A stretch of DNA of 64,000 nt from Azospirillum sp. TSO35-2 (GTDB taxonomy: Bacteria; Pseudomonadota; Alphaproteobacteria; Azospirillales; Azospirillaceae), in contig NZ_LGRA01000021.1 of NCBI RefSeq assembly GCF_003116095.1, forward strand, positions 2,704,025-2,768,024. Reading direction: 5' to 3'. This document shows positions 1 to 8,635 of this stretch, one piece after another; position 1 is the stretch's first letter, and each line of letters opens with the position of its first letter. Made by a program: the position numbers and the translations under genes. Below the pieces are notes generated by a model. The model was not told the DNA's origin, made no database searches, and was given only the letters and a program-made list of their open reading frames with translations.

Positions 1-1
1 C

Positions 2-331
2 GGCATCGCGCTGGCCGCCATGCCCGACATGCCCTTCGGCGAGAAGAGCCTGACGCTCGACACCGGCGACATGGTCGTCCTGTTCACCGACGGCGTGACC
101 GAGGCCTTCGACGGCGAGGACGTCATGTACGGCGACCCCCGGCTGGTCGCGGCGGTCGGGCGGCAGGCGGCGGCCACCGCGCGCGACGGGCTGGACGGGG
201 TGCTGGCCGACGTCGCCCGCTTCACCGCCGGGGCGCCGCAGTCGGACGACATCACCTGCCTGGTCTTCCGCTGGCGCGGCGCGGCCACCGTCCCGCCGCG
301 CACCCCGGCCGATGCCGAGGCGGTGGTGTGA
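2..331 (+). CDS. SpoIIE/PP2C-type serine phosphatase, C-terminal part
   Basis: The reading frame is open from base 2, so the gene starts before the window; only the last 109 residues are visible. They match the end of RsbU/SpoIIE-like PP2C phosphatases: a run with VLFTDGVTEA, where the Asp is a metal ligand in the family, and near the end SDDITCLVFR, which holds the conserved C-terminal DD metal site. Such enzymes dephosphorylate STAS-domain antagonists. A STAS gene lies 216 bases downstream on the same strand, which supports that role by context. The N-terminal sensor or receiver region, if any, is outside the window. Phosphatase type is confident; the partner is inferred. Confidence 0.85.
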   Translation, partial: GIALAAMPDMPFGEKSLTLDTGDMVVLFTDGVTEAFDGEDVMYGDPRLVAAVGRQAAATARDGLDGVLADVARFTAGAPQSDDITCLVFRWRGAATVPPRTPADAEAVV

Positions 332-333
332 TA

Positions 334-372
334 CCAGCGAACGCTGGAACCAACCGTTCAAGCGTTCGCTGG
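334..372 (+). terminator. Perfect 12-bp stem-loop after the phosphatase gene
   Basis: Arms CCAGCGAACGCT (334-345) and AGCGTTCGCTGG (361-372) pair perfectly around a 15-base loop, starting 3 bases after the stop codon. There is no T-run, so it is more likely an mRNA-end stabiliser or a weak terminator than a classic intrinsic terminator. Confidence 0.5.
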
Positions 373-547
373 CCGCCGCGACGGCGGCGGCGCGCTCCCA
401 TGAGCGCGGTAAAGCCCGCGTGGCGTCTGAACGCAATACGGCAGGTCAATTCATTGACGTGCCGGTATGGCAGGACGCGGAGATGTCGTCGGACCGGCGG
501 CGGCGTGCTATAAGCGCGATCCACGCGAGGCGAGTTGAGGTCAGGGC

Positions 548-886
548 ATGAACATCACCGAACAGTCGGTCAACGGCGTCACCGTGTTGCGGACCGAGGG
601 GCGAATCGACAGCGGCAACGCCGGCGAGTTCGAAACCGCCCTGGTCGGGGCGTTGGGTGCCGGTGGCACACGGCTTGTTGTGGATATGGAACGCCTTTCC
701 TACATCAGTTCTGCAGGACTGCGATCGCTGCTGATCGCCGCCAAGAAGGCGCGACCCAGCGGCGGGCGCATCGCCCTGTCGGCCATGGCGCCGCACATTC
801 GCGAGGTGTTCGATCTCAGCGGCTTCTCGTCGCTGTTCGAAATCCACGGCGACGCGGCGGCGGCCGTGACGGCGTTGGGCGGATGA
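548..886 (+). CDS. STAS-domain anti-sigma factor antagonist
   Basis: The 112-residue protein is a single STAS domain of SpoIIAA/RsbV size. The region YISSAGLRSLLIA (about residues 55-67) is the conserved loop that carries the phosphorylatable Ser in this family (usual form D-S-S/T-G-L). In partner switching, an unphosphorylated antagonist binds an anti-sigma or kinase protein, and a PP2C phosphatase resets it. The PP2C gene upstream and the receiver gene downstream on the same strand suggest one signalling module. The ATG at 548 is preceded by GAGG about 8 bases upstream. No anti-sigma kinase gene is visible here; it may lie before the window. Confidence 0.9.
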   Translation: MNITEQSVNGVTVLRTEGRIDSGNAGEFETALVGALGAGGTRLVVDMERLSYISSAGLRSLLIAAKKARPSGGRIALSAMAPHIREVFDLSGFSSLFEIHGDAAAAVTALGG

Positions 887-965
887 GCCTGCAGGGCTGA
901 ACGGAACGGTGCCGGCGGCAGCCGGCTTTGCGAAGGGCGGCCCCGGCGAGGGGCCGGATGCAGCC

Positions 966-1364
966 ATGGTACGCAGCAATCGACCCAACATCCTGGTGGT
1001 TGAGGACTCGCCGGTCGTCCGGCTGTCGGTGGTCGGTTACCTGGAGGGGCGCGGGTTCGAGGTGACGGAGGCCGAGAACGGCCGCGCCGCCATCCGCCAG
1101 CTCGACCGCCGCGATTTCGACCTGATCGTCACCGACGTCCTGATGCCGGAGGTCGACGGGATCGAACTGATCAAGGCGGCGCGGACCGCCCAGCCCGACG
1201 TGAAGATCCTGGCGATGTCCGGCGGCGCCCCCAACATGCCGGCCGGCTATCTGCTGAAGATGACGCGCATGTTCAACGCCGACGCCATCATCTACAAGCC
1301 CTTCCTCAACGAGGAGCTGGGGGCCGCCGTCGCCCGTCTTTTGGACCCGCCGCTGCCGAATTAA
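966..1364 (+). CDS. Single-domain response regulator (CheY-like receiver)
   Basis: The 132-residue receiver domain has no output domain. It shows the acidic pair in VVEDSP (about residues 12-17), the phosphoacceptor Asp in LIVTDVLMPEVDG, and the conserved Lys in YKPF near the C-terminus. The ATG at 966 was chosen because it begins just before the first beta strand and follows a GAGGGG-like site. A GTG at 909 would add 19 residues of low-complexity sequence and is less likely. It probably acts in the same pathway as the phosphatase and STAS protein upstream, for example as a phospho-sink or adaptor; that is inferred from proximity. Confidence 0.88.
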   Translation: MVRSNRPNILVVEDSPVVRLSVVGYLEGRGFEVTEAENGRAAIRQLDRRDFDLIVTDVLMPEVDGIELIKAARTAQPDVKILAMSGGAPNMPAGYLLKMTRMFNADAIIYKPFLNEELGAAVARLLDPPLPN

Positions 1365-1406
1365 GCAGATCGAAGTCTTCGCCTAATATTTGGGCGCAAA
1401 AGAAAA

Positions 1407-1435
1407 CGGCTTCGGAGCACGAAGCGCCGAAGCCG
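1407..1435. other. Inverted repeat with terminator-like geometry on the minus strand
   Basis: CGGCTTCGG (1407-1415) and CCGAAGCCG (1427-1435) form a 9-bp stem. On the minus strand the hairpin is followed by TTTTCTTTT, but no minus-strand gene lies upstream. The rest of 1365-1618 shows no gene. Confidence 0.4.
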
Positions 1436-1618
1436 CAAGGGATGCGTGGAACCAACCGCCTCGTTCTTCGCAAACCTCATGCCAAACAACCCGCCGACCT
1501 CCGCCGGTTCCGGCCGGTGATCGGGAACGCCACTTGCCGGCTCCTGTTGATCGGGGAAGGCGGGCGGCGGCGTCGCTGCCCGCGAGACCAAGACTCTTCG
1601 CAGAGGGAGCCGACCACC

Positions 1619-3142
1619 ATGGCGCAATACGAGAATCGATGGCGCGGTGAAGGCCGTGACTGGCGCGACGACGACCGGGATCGGGACCGGGACGACATGA
1701 ACCGCGGGCGCGGCGAAAGCCGGCGTTACGGCGTCTACGACCCCGCCGACCGCACCTCCGCCGGTGAGCGTGGTGGCGACCGTGGCGGCGAGTGGCAGGG
1801 CGGGGGCGGCGCCTACCGCAATCCGCCGCACCTCCACCAGGACGACCAGGGCCGCAACTACCGCGACGCCGGCTACCGCGGCCAGGTCGGCAACGAATCC
1901 GGCGGCTACGGCCGCGACGCCGCGTCCGAACGCGGCGACTACGGCCGCGACAACGCCCGCGAGACCGAGCGGATCTATGGCCGCAGCTTCGCCGGCAGCC
2001 GCGACGCCAGCCGGTCCGGCTTCGGCGGCTACGGCGCCGGTTACGGCGGCCGTTCCGGGTCGAGCGGCTATGGCGGCTACGCCGGTGCCGGCAATCCCGG
2101 GACCGAGGGCGACTACACCAACCGCGACGTCGGCAGCGGCGGCTACCGCGACCAGGATTATGGCGTGCGCGACTACGGCGCCGGCGATTACGGCGTGCGC
2201 GGCCGCGGCACGCTCGGTTATGGCGGCCGTGACTATGGCGAGCGCAGCCGCGAGCATTCCGGCTACGACACCGACCGCAGCCGCAGCGACTGGGGTGGCC
2301 GGGGCTACGGCGACCGCGACATGGGCGGGCGGGATTACGGCGTCCGCAACTACGGCCAGCCGTCCGCCGACTACCGCGACCGCGGTGACATCTCCCGCAG
2401 CCGGGGCTATGGCGGCTATGGCGAGCCGTCGGGCGAGGTGCGCGGCGGACAGGTCCGCGACCGCGGCTTCTGGGAGCAGGCGGGCGACGAGATCGCCTCG
2501 TGGTTCGGCGACGACGATGCCGAGCGCCGGCGCCACGAGGACGAGATGCGCGCCGTCCAGCGCCGCAACAGCCACCGTGGCCGCGGCCCGACCGGCTACA
2601 GCCGCTCCGACGACCGCGTGCGCGAGGACGTCAACGACCGGCTGACCGACGACCCCTACATCGACGCCTCCGACATCGAGGTGTCGGTCAGCGGCGGCGA
2701 GGTGACGCTGGGCGGCATGGTGTCCGACCGCAACACCAAGCGCCGGGCCGAGGACGTCGCGGAGTCCGTCTCGGGCGTGACCCACGTGCAAAACAACCTG
2801 CGGGTCCGTCCGCAGAGCGACCGCAACCAGGGCGGCGGTTCGACCTGGGGCGGCCGTTCGACCGGGGCCGGCGCCTCGGCGATGGCCACGGCGGGCAGCA
2901 CCAGCATGGGCACGACGACCGGCGGCCTGCAGGGCTCCGACACCACCGTCAACACCACCGGCGGGCTGGGGGCCGGCACCGGGTCGCTCACCGGGTCGGC
3001 CAGCCCGACCAGCACCGGCACCGGCAGTGGCACCAGCGGCGGTCCGGCGGCGGCCTCGGCCGGCACCGGGTCGATGACCGGCTCCACCACCGGCACCACC
3101 GGCTCGGCCGGCGGCAGCCGGTCGGCCTCGACGCGGAGCTGA
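1619..3142 (+). CDS. BON-domain protein with long disordered R/G/Y/D-rich region
   Basis: This is a 507-residue protein. Residues about 1-280 are highly repetitive, with many GGY, RDYG and GYG-type units rich in Arg, Gly, Tyr and Asp. A short segment containing SWFGDDDAERRR follows, which I recall from other alphaproteobacterial BON proteins. A BON domain (about residues 330-398, ending near NNLRVRP) comes next, then a Gly/Ser/Thr-rich tail to the end. BON domains bind membranes or ligands in OsmY-like proteins. There is no signal peptide, so a cytoplasmic location is likely. The ATG at 1619 was chosen because AGAGGGAG lies 9 bases upstream; an earlier in-frame start at 1442 is unsupported. 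Function unknown; a stress or envelope role is only a guess. A strong terminator follows. Confidence 0.8.
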   Translation: MAQYENRWRGEGRDWRDDDRDRDRDDMNRGRGESRRYGVYDPADRTSAGERGGDRGGEWQGGGGAYRNPPHLHQDDQGRNYRDAGYRGQVGNESGGYGRDAASERGDYGRDNARETERIYGRSFAGSRDASRSGFGGYGAGYGGRSGSSGYGGYAGAGNPGTEGDYTNRDVGSGGYRDQDYGVRDYGAGDYGVRGRGTLGYGGRDYGERSREHSGYDTDRSRSDWGGRGYGDRDMGGRDYGVRNYGQPSADYRDRGDISRSRGYGGYGEPSGEVRGGQVRDRGFWEQAGDEIASWFGDDDAERRRHEDEMRAVQRRNSHRGRGPTGYSRSDDRVREDVNDRLTDDPYIDASDIEVSVSGGEVTLGGMVSDRNTKRRAEDVAESVSGVTHVQNNLRVRPQSDRNQGGGSTWGGRSTGAGASAMATAGSTSMGTTTGGLQGSDTTVNTTGGLGAGTGSLTGSASPTSTGTGSGTSGGPAAASAGTGSMTGSTTGTTGSAGGSRSASTRS

Positions 3143-3195
3143 CCGGCGGGGCCGTTCCCCGGCCCCGGCAAGCCGGCGCCGTGTCGTCTTTTCCC

Positions 3196-3250
3196 GCCTC
3201 CGCCACCCCCGGCGCCGGTCCGTCCGGCGTCGGGGGTGGCGGAGGCTTTT
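3196..3250 (+). terminator. Strong intrinsic terminator of the BON gene
   Basis: A perfect 16-bp stem (3196-3211 with 3231-3246), with further pairing inside the loop, is followed by TTTT at 3247-3250. It sits 54 bases after the BON stop codon. Confidence 0.88.
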
Positions 3251-3290
3251 CGTATGAAACCGAATTAATTTTCCATCGACCCGCTGTTCC

Positions 3291-3318
3291 TTGACAGTCC
3301 TGGCAACTCGACTATCGT
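3291..3318 (+). promoter_or_regulatory. Probable sigma-70 promoter of the tetR gene
   Basis: A perfect TTGACA (3291-3296) and TATCGT (3313-3318) are separated by 16 bases, 29 bases before the tetR ATG. Regulators of this kind usually repress their own promoter. Confidence 0.6.
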
Positions 3319-3346
3319 CTGTTTTTGAAACCGGTGAGTTCCATTC

Positions 3347-3952
3347 ATGCCTCTCGATTCGGAAGAGATACCCGACTGGCGCGCCCGGCGGCGCGAGTTG
3401 ATCCTCGGCGCCGCCGCCGAGCTGTTCGCAGGCCGCGAATACGCCGCCGTCCAGGTCGAGGAGGTGGCGAAGCGGGCCGGCGTCGGCAAGGCGACGCTCT
3501 ACCGCTACTTCCCGTCGAAGGAAGACCTCTATCTGGAATCGCTGGAACGCGCGCTGGGCGGGCTGGAGCAGAAGCTCGAGGCCCAGCTGGCGCCGCAGCA
3601 GGCGCCGGCCACCGCCCGGCTGACCGCGATGGTGTCGGCGCTGGTCGACACCCTGAGCGAGCAGTTGCAGACGCTGAAGATGCTGGGCGGCGACCAGTCC
3701 GACCTCGCCGACCGCACCCGGCGCGTGCTGCGCCGCCGCAGCCGCGGCACGGCGACGGCGCTGCAGAAGGTGCTGGCCGACGGCGTCGCCTCGGGCGAAT
3801 TCCGCAAGATCGACCTCGAACTCGTGCCGCTGCTGATCATCGGCATGGTGCGTGGCGGCATCATGCAACTGGGCGACCGCCCGCGCGACGACCTGGAACG
3901 GTCGGTGATCGACCTGCTGATGACCGCAATCTCCATCAACCCATTTCTTTAA
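3347..3952 (+). CDS. TetR/AcrR-family repressor of the adjacent RND pump
   Basis: The 201-residue regulator has the typical TetR N-terminal helix-turn-helix: residues about 14-60 include AAAELFAGREYAAVQVEEVA and then GVGKATLYRYFPSKEDLY. The variable C-terminal helical region should sense a ligand, probably a pump substrate. It lies directly upstream of an RND adaptor gene (53-base gap) and a pump gene on the same strand, the usual arrangement for a local repressor of an efflux operon. No operator palindrome was obvious in the short upstream region. The family is certain; ligand and targets are inferred from context. Confidence 0.92.
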   Translation: MPLDSEEIPDWRARRRELILGAAAELFAGREYAAVQVEEVAKRAGVGKATLYRYFPSKEDLYLESLERALGGLEQKLEAQLAPQQAPATARLTAMVSALVDTLSEQLQTLKMLGGDQSDLADRTRRVLRRRSRGTATALQKVLADGVASGEFRKIDLELVPLLIIGMVRGGIMQLGDRPRDDLERSVIDLLMTAISINPFL

Positions 3953-4005
3953 CCGCCCTTTCTATAATCGGTCGCCGCACGTCGGCGTTTGGAGTCGCAA
4001 TCGGA

Positions 4006-5277
4006 ATGAGACGGCTGTTCCTGGTCCTGCTGGTCGCCGCCCTGGTCGGCGCCGGCGGGTACTACTGGTATGCGAAGAACCACGCCGGGGGCGAGGCGCA
4101 GGTGGCCAAGCAGTCGGCCAAGACGGCGGCTCCGGCGGGGGGGCGCGCCGTCCCGGTGGTGTCCAGCAAGGCCGAACTGCGCGCGGTGCCGGAGCTGATC
4201 TCCACCATCGGCAGCGTCCAGCCGATCGCCGCCATCGCCATCAAGGCGCGGGTCGACAGCGCGGTGGAAAGCGTCAACTTCACCGAAGGGCAGGAGCTGA
4301 AGGCCGGCGACACCCTGTTTACGCTGGACGCCCGCGCGCTGGAGGCGCAGTTGCGCCAAGCCCAGGCCAACCTGGAGCGCGACCGCGCCAGCCTGGAAAA
4401 GGCCAAGGGCGACGTCAAGCGCTACGCCGAGTTGGTCCGCACCAGCGCCGTCTCGCGCACCCAGTACGACGCCGCCGTCGCCACCGCCGACGCGCTGGAG
4501 GGCACGGTCAAGGCCGACCAGGCGGCGATCGAGGCGGCGAAGGTCTCGCTCAGCTTCACCCGCATCACCGCGCCAATGGACGGCCGCACCGGCACCGTCA
4601 ACGCCAAGGTCGGCACCATGGTCCGCGCCGCCGACACCACGCCGCTGGTGACGCTGACCCAGCTCCGCCCGATCAACGTCTCGTTCAACGTCGCCGAAAA
4701 GAACCTGCCGGCAATCCGCGAGGCGATGGCCAAGGGCACCCTGCCGGTGACCGCCAGCATCGCCGGCGGCCATGGCGAGAAGGCCGAGGGGCGGCTGTCC
4801 TTCGTCGACAGCCAGGTCGACCAGCAGACCGGCACCATCCTGGTCAAGGGCGAGTTCCCCAACACCGACACCCGGCTGTGGCCCGGCCAGTTCGTCGACA
4901 CCGTGCTGACCCTGCGCGTCGATCCCCAGGCGCTGACCATTCCCGAAATGGCGGTGCAGACCGGCCAGAAGGGCCGCTTCGTCTATGTCGTGAAGGCCGA
5001 CGAGACGGTGGAGGTCCGCCCGATCGCCGTCGACCGCAGCCAGGGCGGCCTGACCGTCGTCGCGTCCGGCCTGCAGCCCGGCGAGCGGGTGGTGGTCGAC
5101 GGCCAGTCGCGCCTGTTCCCCGGCGCCAAGGTGACCGAGCGCGCGGCGGACAAGCCGGCGGACGGCAAACCCACCAGTGAGAAGCCGGCTGGCAGCGAGA
5201 CGGCCGAGCGCACCGGGAAACAGGGTTCGGCCGGCCAGAACGCCGCCGGCTCGCCGACCACCGGGGGTGCGACGTGA
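4006..5277 (+). CDS. RND efflux periplasmic adaptor (membrane fusion protein)
   Basis: The 423-residue protein has an N-terminal membrane anchor (MRRLFLVLLVAALVGAGG) without a lipobox, a lipoyl/barrel-sandwich half, and an alpha-helical hairpin (about residues 95-170, rich in Ala, Gln and Lys). The second lipoyl half, beta-barrel and membrane-proximal domains follow. It most resembles MdtA-like adaptors that bridge an inner-membrane RND pump to an outer-membrane channel. The ATG at 4006 has GGAG 11 bases upstream. The C-terminal 45 residues are a Lys/Ala/Gly-rich low-complexity tail. The stop overlaps the GTG start of the pump gene (GTGA), indicating translational coupling. No outer-membrane factor gene is nearby, so a shared TolC-like channel is likely. 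Confidence 0.92.
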   Translation: MRRLFLVLLVAALVGAGGYYWYAKNHAGGEAQVAKQSAKTAAPAGGRAVPVVSSKAELRAVPELISTIGSVQPIAAIAIKARVDSAVESVNFTEGQELKAGDTLFTLDARALEAQLRQAQANLERDRASLEKAKGDVKRYAELVRTSAVSRTQYDAAVATADALEGTVKADQAAIEAAKVSLSFTRITAPMDGRTGTVNAKVGTMVRAADTTPLVTLTQLRPINVSFNVAEKNLPAIREAMAKGTLPVTASIAGGHGEKAEGRLSFVDSQVDQQTGTILVKGEFPNTDTRLWPGQFVDTVLTLRVDPQALTIPEMAVQTGQKGRFVYVVKADETVEVRPIAVDRSQGGLTVVASGLQPGERVVVDGQSRLFPGAKVTERAADKPADGKPTSEKPAGSETAERTGKQGSAGQNAAGSPTTGGAT

Positions 5278-8200
5278 ACCTCTCCGAACTCTGCATCCGC
5301 CGTCCGGTGATGACCATCCTGCTGACGGCGGCGCTGGTTCTGGGCGGTCTGGCGGCCTACCGCCAACTGCCGACCGCCGCGCTGCCGCGGGTGGACTTCC
5401 CGGTGGTCAGCGTCACCGCCACCCTGCCGGGCGCCGCGCCGGAGACGATGGCGGCCTCCGTCGCCAGCCCGCTGGAACGCGAGTTCTCCACCATCGCCGG
5501 CATCGACACCATCACGTCGAACAGCACGCTCGGCAACACCAACATCACCATCCAGTTCGTGCTGGAACGCGACATCGACGCCGCCGCCGCCGACGTGCAG
5601 GCCGCCATCGCCCGCACCCAGCGCCGCCTGCCGGCGGAGATGACGACGCCGCCCAGCTACCGCAAGGTCAACCCGGCCGACCAGCCGATCATCTTCCTGT
5701 CGCTCAACTCGCCGACGCTGCCGCTGTCGAAGCTGAACGACATCGCCGAGACGCTGATCCAGCCCAAGGTCGCCACCCTGCCGGGCGTCGCCCAGGTCCA
5801 GATCTACGGCTCGCAGAAATACGCGGTCCGCGTCCAGGTCAATCCGAACGCGCTGGCGCTGCGCGGCATCGGCATCGACGAGCTGCAGAAGGCGATGGCC
5901 GCCGCCAACGCCAACACGCCGGTCGGCACGCTGACCGGCCAGCAGCAGCAGCTGGTGATCGCCGCCAACCCGCAGTTGCCCGACGCCGCCGCCTTCCGCG
6001 GCCTGATCATCGCCTACCGCAACAACGCTCCCGTCAGGCTGGGCGACGTGGCGGAGGTGCTGGACAGCGTCGAGAACGACCGCACCGCCAGCTGGCTGAA
6101 CGGCACCCGCAGCATCATGCTGGCGATCCAGCGCCAGCCCGACGCCAACACGGTGGAGGTGGTCGACCGCGTCCGCGCCCTGCTGCCCGCCTTCCAGGCG
6201 CAGTTGCCGGCCTCGGCCGCCATCAAGATCGTCAACGACCGCTCGGAATCGATCCGCGCCGCGGTGGAGGACGTGCAGTTCACCCTGGCGCTGACCATCG
6301 TGCTGGTCGTGCTGGTGATCTTCCTGTTCCTGCGCCGGCTGTCGGCGACGCTGATCCCGGCGCTGGCGGTGCCGATCTCGCTGATCGCGACGGCCGGCGG
6401 CATGCATCTGCTGGGCTTCTCGGTCGACAACATCTCGCTGATGGCGCTGACCCTGGCGGTCGGGCTGGTGGTGGACGACGCCATCGTGATGATGGAGAAC
6501 ATCGTCCGCTACGTCGAGGAGGGCATGCGGCCGTTCGACGCCGCCATCAAGGGCTCGCGCGAGATCGGCTTCACCATCCTGTCGATCACCCTGTCGCTGG
6601 TCGCGGTGTTCATCCCGATCCTGCTGATGGGCGGCGTGGTTGGCCGGCTGTTCCACGAGTTCGCCCTGGTGGTGACGATGTCGATCGCCGCGTCGGCCTT
6701 CGTGTCGCTGACGCTGACGCCGATGATGTGCTCGCGCTTCCTCACCCATCACAGCGAGAGGGAGAACTGGTTCGGCCGCACGCTGGAGGCCGGCTTCTCC
6801 GCCGTGCTGAACGGCTACGCCCGCACCCTGCGCTGGACGCTGCGCCACCGGCCGCTGATGGGGCTGGTGATGATCGCCACCGTGGTCGGCACCGTCCTGC
6901 TCTATCAGGCGATCCCCAAGGGCTTCTTCCCGACCGAGGACATCGGCCAGATCCAGGTGACGACCGAGGCGCGCGCCGACATCGCCTTCCCGTCGATGGC
7001 GGAGCGCCAGCAGCAGGTCGCCGCCATCATCAAGGCCAACCCGGCGGTGGTCGACGTCATCTCCTCGGTCGGCGTCGGCGGCAGCACCGGCAACCAGGGG
7101 CGCATGTTCCTGACGCTGGCGCCGCGCGACCAGCGCCCGGCGATGGCCGAGGTGATCCAGCAGTTGCGCCGGCAGGTCAACGGCATCCCCGGCATGGCGG
7201 TCTACATGCAGCCGGTGCAGAACCTGCGCATCGGCGGCCGCGCGTCGAAGAGCCTGTACCAGTACACCATCCAGGCGCTCGACCTCGACGAGCTGTACCA
7301 GTGGTCGGCCAAGCTGGAACAGTCGCTGCGCGGCATCGCCATCCTGCAGGACGTCACCAGCGACCTTCAGCTCAACAACCCGCAGGCCTACGTCCACATC
7401 GACCGCGAGAAGGCGGCGACGCTGGGCGTCGGCGTCGATCTGGTGCGCTCCACCCTCTACAGCGCCTTTGGCCAGCGCCAGGTGTCGACCATCTACACCC
7501 CCAGCAACGACTATCAGGTGCTGATCGAGCTGGAGCCAAAATACCAGACCGACGACAACGCGCTGTCGCGCATCTACGTCCGCTCCACCACCAGCGGCAA
7601 GCTGGTGCCGCTCGATGCCTTCGCCCGGGTGCAGCGCACCGCCGGGCCGCTGGCGGTCAACCACCAGGGCCAGTTGCCGGCGGTCACGCTGTCGTTCAAC
7701 CTGGCGCCCGGCGCGTCGCTGGGGCAGGCGGTCGACCTGATCCGCGGGACGGAGCAGCAGATCGGGCTGCCCGCCACCGTCACCACCGGCTTCGCCGGCA
7801 CCGCCCAGGTGTTCCAGGACGCCCAGGCCGGGCAGGCGCTGCTGCTGGGCGCGGCGGTGCTGGTGATCTACATCGTGCTGGGCGTGCTGTACGAGAGCTT
7901 CATCCACCCGCTGACCATCCTGTCCGGCCTGCCATCGGCGGCGATCGGCGCGCTGGCGACGCTGATGGCGTTCGACACCGAACTCAGCGTCATCGCCATC
8001 ATCGGCATCCTGATGCTGATCGGCATCGTGAAGAAGAACGCGATCATGATGATCGACTTCGCGGTGGAGGCGCGGCGCGGCGGCATGACGGCGCGCGACG
8101 CCATCGAGCAGGCCTGCCTGCTGCGCTTCCGCCCGATCATCATGACGACGATGGCGGCGATCATGGGCACGCTGCCGATCGCCATCGCCCATGGCGCCGC

Positions 8201-8393
8201 GGCGGAGCTGCGCCAGCCGCTCGGCCTCGCCGTGGTCGGTGGCCTGTGCGTGTCGCAGGTGCTGACGCTCTACATCACGCCGTCGCTGTATCTCTACATG
8301 GAGGATCTGGGCCGCTTCGTCGGCGGCCTGTTCCACCGCGGCCGCAAGGCGGAGGTGCCGCACGGCTCGATGCCGGCGGACGGCGACGACTGA
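5274..8393 (+). CDS. RND multidrug efflux pump, inner-membrane transporter
   Basis: At 1039 residues this has the usual size of an HAE1/MdtB-MdtC-type RND pump. It begins MNLSELCIRRPVMTIL, a typical first transmembrane segment, and has two large periplasmic loops, each followed by a membrane bundle. The proton-relay Asp pair is visible in VGLVVDDAIVMMEN in TM4 (about residues 400-413). The second bundle holds IGIVKKNAIMMIDFA. The GTG start overlaps the adaptor stop by 4 bases. Together with the adaptor and TetR gene it forms a complete efflux operon apart from the outer-membrane channel. Substrates cannot be read from sequence; multidrug or lipophilic-compound export is the family norm. A repeat element follows the stop. 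Confidence 0.95.
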   Translation: MNLSELCIRRPVMTILLTAALVLGGLAAYRQLPTAALPRVDFPVVSVTATLPGAAPETMAASVASPLEREFSTIAGIDTITSNSTLGNTNITIQFVLERDIDAAAADVQAAIARTQRRLPAEMTTPPSYRKVNPADQPIIFLSLNSPTLPLSKLNDIAETLIQPKVATLPGVAQVQIYGSQKYAVRVQVNPNALALRGIGIDELQKAMAAANANTPVGTLTGQQQQLVIAANPQLPDAAAFRGLIIAYRNNAPVRLGDVAEVLDSVENDRTASWLNGTRSIMLAIQRQPDANTVEVVDRVRALLPAFQAQLPASAAIKIVNDRSESIRAAVEDVQFTLALTIVLVVLVIFLFLRRLSATLIPALAVPISLIATAGGMHLLGFSVDNISLMALTLAVGLVVDDAIVMMENIVRYVEEGMRPFDAAIKGSREIGFTILSITLSLVAVFIPILLMGGVVGRLFHEFALVVTMSIAASAFVSLTLTPMMCSRFLTHHSERENWFGRTLEAGFSAVLNGYARTLRWTLRHRPLMGLVMIATVVGTVLLYQAIPKGFFPTEDIGQIQVTTEARADIAFPSMAERQQQVAAIIKANPAVVDVISSVGVGGSTGNQGRMFLTLAPRDQRPAMAEVIQQLRRQVNGIPGMAVYMQPVQNLRIGGRASKSLYQYTIQALDLDELYQWSAKLEQSLRGIAILQDVTSDLQLNNPQAYVHIDREKAATLGVGVDLVRSTLYSAFGQRQVSTIYTPSNDYQVLIELEPKYQTDDNALSRIYVRSTTSGKLVPLDAFARVQRTAGPLAVNHQGQLPAVTLSFNLAPGASLGQAVDLIRGTEQQIGLPATVTTGFAGTAQVFQDAQAGQALLLGAAVLVIYIVLGVLYESFIHPLTILSGLPSAAIGALATLMAFDTELSVIAIIGILMLIGIVKKNAIMMIDFAVEARRGGMTARDAIEQACLLRFRPIIMTTMAAIMGTLPIAIAHGAAAELRQPLGLAVVGGLCVSQVLTLYITPSLYLYMEDLGRFVGGLFHRGRKAEVPHGSMPADGDD

Positions 8394-8407
8394 GTTTTCT
8401 TTATTGA

Positions 8408-8605
8408 CCCTCTCCCGCCTCTCGCGCAAACGCAGTTTGCGCTGACGGCGTCAGGCGGATCGAAGATCCGCTGAGAGCCCCGGGAGAGGGAGGGGACCCA
8501 CGAAGTGGGGAGGGTGAGGGGTGACGCAAGAATCGAGCGCCTTGATCCTTGCATCACCCCTCACCCGCCCGCTTCGCGGGCACCCTCTCCCGGGACGGGA
8601 GAGGG
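8408..8605. repeat. Palindromic intergenic repeat, copy 1
   Basis: The element starts CCCTCTCCCG and ends CGGGAGAGGG, with internal inverted segments GGTGAGGGGTGA and its complement around a variable loop. It fills the space between the convergent RND pump and hemY genes. Related copies occur at 15660, 52811 and, more distantly, 29608. This copy is the longest (198 bases) because of an extra inserted segment after the left arm. It may double as a bidirectional terminator. Confidence 0.75.
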
Positions 8606-8635
8606 AGTCATTAGGCGATAACCCTGACGATGGGT

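Noticed and set aside
1361..3868. Minus-strand open frame of 835 codons opposite the BON and tetR genes
   Set aside because: Low-complexity Ala/Val and Arg-rich translation with no start signal or motif; the plus-strand genes have ribosome-binding sites, promoter and terminator.
4983..8429. Very long minus-strand open frame (1148 codons) opposite the RND pump
   Set aside because: It is a shadow: His/Arg/Gln/Asp-rich composition with no domain, fully opposite two clear efflux genes. GC-rich third positions remove stop codons on the other strand.
8408..8605. CRISPR array or attachment site at the repeat-rich gap
   Set aside because: There are no regularly spaced short repeats with unique spacers; the structure is a single long palindrome, with no integrase nearby.
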